DNA of 64,000 nucleotides, from positions 577,889-641,888 of the forward strand of contig BLSF01000017.1 of assembly GCA_012862575.1 (NCBI GenBank), read 5' to 3'. A program made the translations under genes and the position numbers. Positions 60,747 to 64,000 of the stretch are shown here, piece after piece. The notes under the pieces were generated by a model. The model had not been told where the DNA came from. It ran no database searches and worked only from the letters and a program-made list of their open reading frames with translations. Position 1 is the stretch's first letter, and each line of letters opens with the position of its first letter. This stretch comes from Parietichytrium sp. I65-24A. Lineage: Eukaryota; Sar; Bigyra; Thraustochytrida; Thraustochytriidae.

Positions 60747-62151
60747 AACGCTAGCAAATGGCACAACTGGTGCCCACCCGCGTATTCGTTTAACAACCGC
60801 ACCGCCTGGCGATGTTTCGATTGAGAGTATTGCGAGAGGCTTCGGAGTATTCGGAGTCCGCGAGGACCGGTGGGCATATATACAAGAACCGGCGCGAATG
60901 GCGAAGTACCTGCGGGACGACTCTCGCGTACGTCTCGACGAAGAAGGGCGCGTAACGTTCGGGCCTCTGTCACGTGGCGTTCCCGGTGAGTTTGGTTCGC
61001 TCCAGTCTGCGAAAGAGGACGAGTGAAATAAGTGATATGAGTGAGAAGAGTGAAACGTGTGATATGAATGAGATGTGTGAGTGCTTGCCAATTCATTAGA
61101 CAATTGGGACGATGGCAAGCAAGGTGTGGGGATTTCCCTTACGGTTTTTGGCTGAATGGACGCGATTTGGAAGGCCAATGTTGTTGTTGTTAAATGGAAC
61201 TTGACTCATGAATGGGAGCAAGTGAGTGTTGCACAAATGATCGATGTCTCACTGAACAGAGATGTGCTTTTGATATGGATGCTGACAGGTTGCGCGCATG
61301 GAGGTGCGATAGGAGCAGTGTATATCAATAGAGCTCCTGATGGTTGGCGCGTAACAGGTGTGGACGTTGCATATAAGGTGCGTACACAGCTGGGTCGCGA
61401 AGTTCGCGTTGTCGTGAAGAATGAGAAGCGGATTGGTGGAGCTGAGGAGCGTGAATTTGAGCTGGAGATGGCCCAACTGGATGGCACGACACTGTCAAAT
61501 GCAGTGCTTCGTGTCGCGAGAGATAACGAACACGAGGTTCTCACCACGAGGTCTGATCTAGAGTTTAAGTTGCAAGTGTCTCTGCAGGCGTCTCCATATT
61601 TAACGCCGGTATCGGTTCCTGACTTTAGGGCTGCAAGGCGCGTGGATCCAGCGACGGGGCACTTCCACTTTGACTTTTACGCGAACGCCAAAGTTCGCTG
61701 TGATGGGTACATGGATGTACGGGATGGGCGTACGTTGCATGGAGTCATGCATATTACGCGAGAGGCACTCTCGGATACGAGTCAGTTACAAGGAATCGTC
61801 TCTGAGGGAGCGCTCTTCACTGCAATAGATGAAATCATGGGCGCCACAGTGAGCGCAAACTACCCCGTTCCTTTGGTCACCGGCGGGCTCTCTGTCTCAT
61901 ATTCCCGAGCTGTTCGATTTCCTCCGGGCGAGCGCAATGCCGTTTTATATTTCCACAGTATACTTCTCGACAAGAGGGAAAACTCTCGACGCCTGGATTG
62001 CAAGACGAGTCTGCATGCTCTCGATGATGTCTGGACAGATGTTCCCCTCGAACAAGCCGGCTCCATCGCACATATTCTACCCGAAAGGTTGCGTTGTGTA
62101 GCAAGCGCTACAGCCGCCTTTGTTCTTCTCAAACCCGCGTCGAATCTCTAG
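60747..62151 (+). CDS. Double-hotdog acyl-CoA thioesterase-like protein (spliced, 5' end unresolved)
   Basis: Two exons are supported: about 60747-60985 and 61289-62151, with a GT-AG intron (GGTGAGT to CTGACAG, 303 bp). Splicing restores a hotdog motif across the junction: SRGVPG from exon 1 joins CAHGGAIGAVY, followed by VTGVDVAYKVRTQLGREVRV. A second hotdog lies in exon 2: SEGALFTAIDEIMGATVSA with LVTGGLSVSYSRAVRFPPGE. Tandem hotdogs form the active unit of acyl-CoA thioesterases. The unspliced open frame from the ATG at 61156 would lack the conserved first-domain start, so I prefer the spliced form. The left boundary uses the acceptor TTAACCAG at 60746; an internal ATG at 60898 is an alternative start. 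Confidence 0.7.
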
Positions 62152-62378
62152 CCCCATTTCTGAAATACAAATTGCAGAATACACGGTTGCATCGAAACTC
62201 AAACAACGTCGCCCCTTTCGCTCCGCATTTGTTTCAAACCTTGCCAGCTACTGTACCCACATGCACATTCACCTCACGCGAATCTAAGTATATCTCGAAG
62301 TGTCGTCAATCTAGTTTGATACCTTAAGTCATGTTGGCCCTTCTGTTTGAATACTCGCAACACGCTGAGCGCTTCCAG

Positions 62379-62472
62379 CAGCTTACGCACAGGAAGATGG
62401 CGAAGAGAACCAGGAAAAATACTTTCAGCTTACGCACAGGAAGATGGCGAAGAGAACCAGGAAAAATACTTT
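62379..62472. repeat. Exact 47-bp tandem duplication
   Basis: Units 62379-62425 and 62426-62472 are identical. Because 47 is not a multiple of three, the duplication shifts the frame of the small ORF that spans it. Confidence 0.95.
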
Positions 62473-63028
62473 CGATGCTTGCGATTGTTTGCTGACCTGG
62501 TGCGCTCGCGCGCGTGAGGCATCTGCGCTTGCTGAAGTCGATAAACGAACGTTTAATATGCCAAGCGGCAACTCTGAAACGGCCCAAAGTAACAGAGAAC
62601 TTATCAAGAAAAAGCTTTGAAATGGCAAAGAGCGCAACTTCTCCCGAGTACTTTGTTACAATCCTCATGGATCTTTTAGGGGACAGAAACTTCCTTCCAT
62701 GCCAAGAAAAGCATGGGCTGCCAATGCGAACAATGGAGGCGATGTCGATGCGCTAACCGGAGAAGCGGTGCAAAGCGCTCCAACCAAACATTGCATCTTT
62801 TACCACTTCATGAACACAAAGCCACCAACGGCATCCATCAATAGGTCAGTTACGTCCCTCATACACTGTGGCACGTTGAACATGCTGAACTACTCTTCCC
62901 TAGGTATACTATTACGACCTCCATATTCTGGCGTAGTGAAAGATAAGGATTATACATTATACATCCGTGTTATACATTATACATTTATATACCCTCGGAA
63001 GCGCGGGGATGCTCGGGGACAGTGCTCA

Positions 63029-63080
63029 GGAATAAGGATAAGGAATAAGGGATAAGAGATAAGGGATAAGGGATAAGGAA
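63029..63080 (+). repeat. GGGATAA-type tandem array upstream of the thioredoxin-like gene
   Basis: Imperfect GGATAAG/GGGATAA repeats ending about 25 bp before the ATG at 63105, probably in the 5' UTR. It has the same unit and same relative orientation as the array upstream of the lipid kinase. Confidence 0.75.
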
Positions 63081-63104
63081 GCAGGGACTTATAACTATAT
63101 CTGT

Positions 63105-63752
63105 ATGGCGTCGTCGGGCGCGGACAGTGTTGGCACTGTTGGTCGTTCGGAAGGAGAGAAGATGATGGCCACGGAAACGCGGTCTGTCCCCTTCGGCGAC
63201 GAGGAGGACAGCAGCGCGAGCGATCTGCGCGCGGAGCTGATCTACACGTACGGATGCGCCAAGGTGGAAACCGCCACTGGGGAGAGAGCGGACGTGGAGG
63301 CGACACTGGGCGGAAAGGTGGTCGGCCTGCTGTTCACGTCGCGGGACACGGGCGACTCGGTGTCGCGCGGAGGAACGCGGTCTTTCCAGCAGAGACTTCG
63401 CCAGTTGGCGAAAGATCATGCGGAGGAGTTTGCAGTCGTGTTTGTCAGCACCAACTCGGAGTTTTCTGCGGCGGAAGAGACGCGCCAGATCTTGCAGGAG
63501 TGGCCGGAGATCTCCGCTATCCCGCCGGAAATGAAGGATACCAGAGAGTCGCTCAGAGAACAGTTTGGCGCCAAGTATTCCAAGTTTCCGCAACTATTCG
63601 TATTGAGCAAGGACGGCGAGCTGCTCACCGGCTGGGGCAAAGAGGCGGTCATGTTTACTGACTTGGATGAGTGTCTGAAACTGTGGAAACAGGGAAAATC
63701 TGCCGTGGCTTGGGGAAAACTCGCGCTCTCAAGGACATTCGGCACCTTATAA
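63105..63752 (+). CDS. Thioredoxin-like (nucleoredoxin/tryparedoxin-type) protein lacking CxxC
   Basis: Single exon, 215 residues. The fold is recognisable: GGKVVGLLFTSRDTG (about 68-82) at the position where nucleoredoxins have YFSAHWCPPC, then FQQRLRQLAKDHAEEFAVVFVSTNSE. Next come REQFGAKYSKFPQLFVLSKDGELLT (cis-Pro position, about 150-185) and a C-terminal helix. The catalytic WCxxC is replaced by SRDTGDS, with no cysteine in that loop, so it should not be an active oxidoreductase. The N-terminal 40 residues are acidic and Ser-rich. It may be a redox-dead scaffold. The gene is convergent with the partial gene at the window end, 32 bp between stops. Confidence 0.7.
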   Translation: MASSGADSVGTVGRSEGEKMMATETRSVPFGDEEDSSASDLRAELIYTYGCAKVETATGERADVEATLGGKVVGLLFTSRDTGDSVSRGGTRSFQQRLRQLAKDHAEEFAVVFVSTNSEFSAAEETRQILQEWPEISAIPPEMKDTRESLREQFGAKYSKFPQLFVLSKDGELLTGWGKEAVMFTDLDECLKLWKQGKSAVAWGKLALSRTFGTL

Positions 63753-63784
63753 CTCGGCACATATGTGAATATTCTCTCTCTATA

Positions 63785-63984
63785 TTATCTCGCGTCTTTG
63801 GGCCGTGTGCCAAGAGCGGATTCCCGAAGAAGGCTTGCGGATAACTTTCTGGTGTACACGTGCAGGCCTCGGTTGGCACAGGTGCGGTGCGACTCGAATC
63901 GGTTTTGATAACCTTCTCCTTCTAGGTCCGTTTTGTCCGCGCGGCGGGCGAGGATTTCTCGGGCGCACTTAGAAGGGCTTTCCC
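63785..63984 (-). CDS. Last exon of an unidentified gene (partial)
   Basis: A minus-strand frame runs from a CACAG acceptor (63985-63989) to a TAA at 63785, giving about 66 residues (SKCAREILARRADKTDLEG ... SHRTCANRGLHVYTRKLSAS). Composition is basic, with two cysteines, and looks protein-like; the upstream part lies beyond the window. A small mitochondrial or ribosome-associated protein is possible, but I do not recognise the family. Confidence 0.3.
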
Positions 63985-64000
63985 CTGTGTATTACTTTTT

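Larger units (their letters stand above)
62152..63104. other. Intergenic, with a 47-bp tandem duplication and GGGATAA array
   Basis: About 950 bp. A small open frame from the ATG at 62331 is disrupted by an exact 47-bp tandem duplication; with one unit it would run 80 codons to 62620. It also has TATACATTATACAT repeats (about 62953-62990) and the GGGATAA array (63029-63080). No firmly supported gene. Confidence 0.4.

Noticed and set aside
61156-61288. Coding use of the first 45 codons of the long thioesterase frame
   Set aside because: The stretch begins with unrelated sequence and contains GTGAGTG...CTGACAG. Splicing it out restores the hotdog motif, so I treat it as intron.
1-64000. tRNA, rRNA, CRISPR or bacterial operon features
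   Set aside because: I scanned for T-loop-like GGTTCGAATC motifs, rRNA landmarks and regularly spaced repeats and found none that fold or align convincingly. The gene families and introns are eukaryotic.

Overview
This is a nuclear segment from a diploid, unicellular eukaryote. Evidence: long single-exon genes beside genes split by short GT-AG introns (about 68-335 bp), AT/CT/GA microsatellites between genes, and only eukaryotic protein families. A Tctex-type dynein light chain, a centrosomal-type LRR/coiled-coil protein and an SFI1-like protein point to an organism with dynein and probably centrioles or flagella. That argues against red algae, land plants and most fungi. Mevalonate decarboxylase shows a cytosolic mevalonate pathway. 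A heterokont (oomycete- or thraustochytrid-like) fits best, but that is inference. I see no rRNA, tRNA, CRISPR or viral gene.

Layout. 1-8.6 kb: a membrane-anchored CS-domain gene (-), then two long direct duplications (1497-4224 and 5000-8546), each with a single 'n' exactly at its midpoint. 8.6-17.5 kb: an ABCC transporter (+), mevalonate diphosphate decarboxylase (-), and a spliced dynein light chain (+). 17.5-25 kb: a four-exon LRR/coiled-coil gene (-), a DENN protein (+), and a GLG1-type Cys-rich membrane protein (+). 25-33 kb: an alpha/beta hydrolase (-), a secreted protein (+), a sphingosine-kinase-like enzyme (-), and an internally duplicated multipass membrane protein (-). 33-38.5 kb: two tandem GT4 glycosyltransferases (-). 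39-51.6 kb: a six-exon meiotic HORMA gene (+), a 2359-residue SFI1-like/ankyrin protein (+), and exportin-6 (-). 52.8-55.7 kb: HGPRT, present twice because of unmerged contigs, with a small TIR element between the copies. 56-64 kb: an ankyrin-DENN protein (-), a double-hotdog thioesterase (+), a thioredoxin-like protein lacking its cysteines (+), and the tail of one more gene (-).

The four single 'n' characters (2864, 6782, 53876, 55538) each sit where sequence on the left is repeated on the right. They are best read as contig joins whose overlaps, probably two haplotypes, were not collapsed. The first three duplications and the doubled HGPRT should therefore not be counted as real tandem copies without checking.

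The genes do not form one pathway. Shared themes are the cytoskeleton/centrosome (dynein light chain, LRR/coiled-coil, SFI1-like, exportin-6 for actin), membrane traffic (two DENN proteins, GLG1-like, secretory GT4 enzymes) and lipid or isoprenoid metabolism (MVD, sphingosine kinase, thioesterase, ABCC). The most interesting unexplained signals are a GTACCGGTAC palindrome recurring upstream of several genes, a cluster of AAGAAC dyads before the meiotic HORMA gene, GGGATAA arrays before two genes, a CxxCxxCP insert shared by the GT4 pair, and the duplicated membrane protein.
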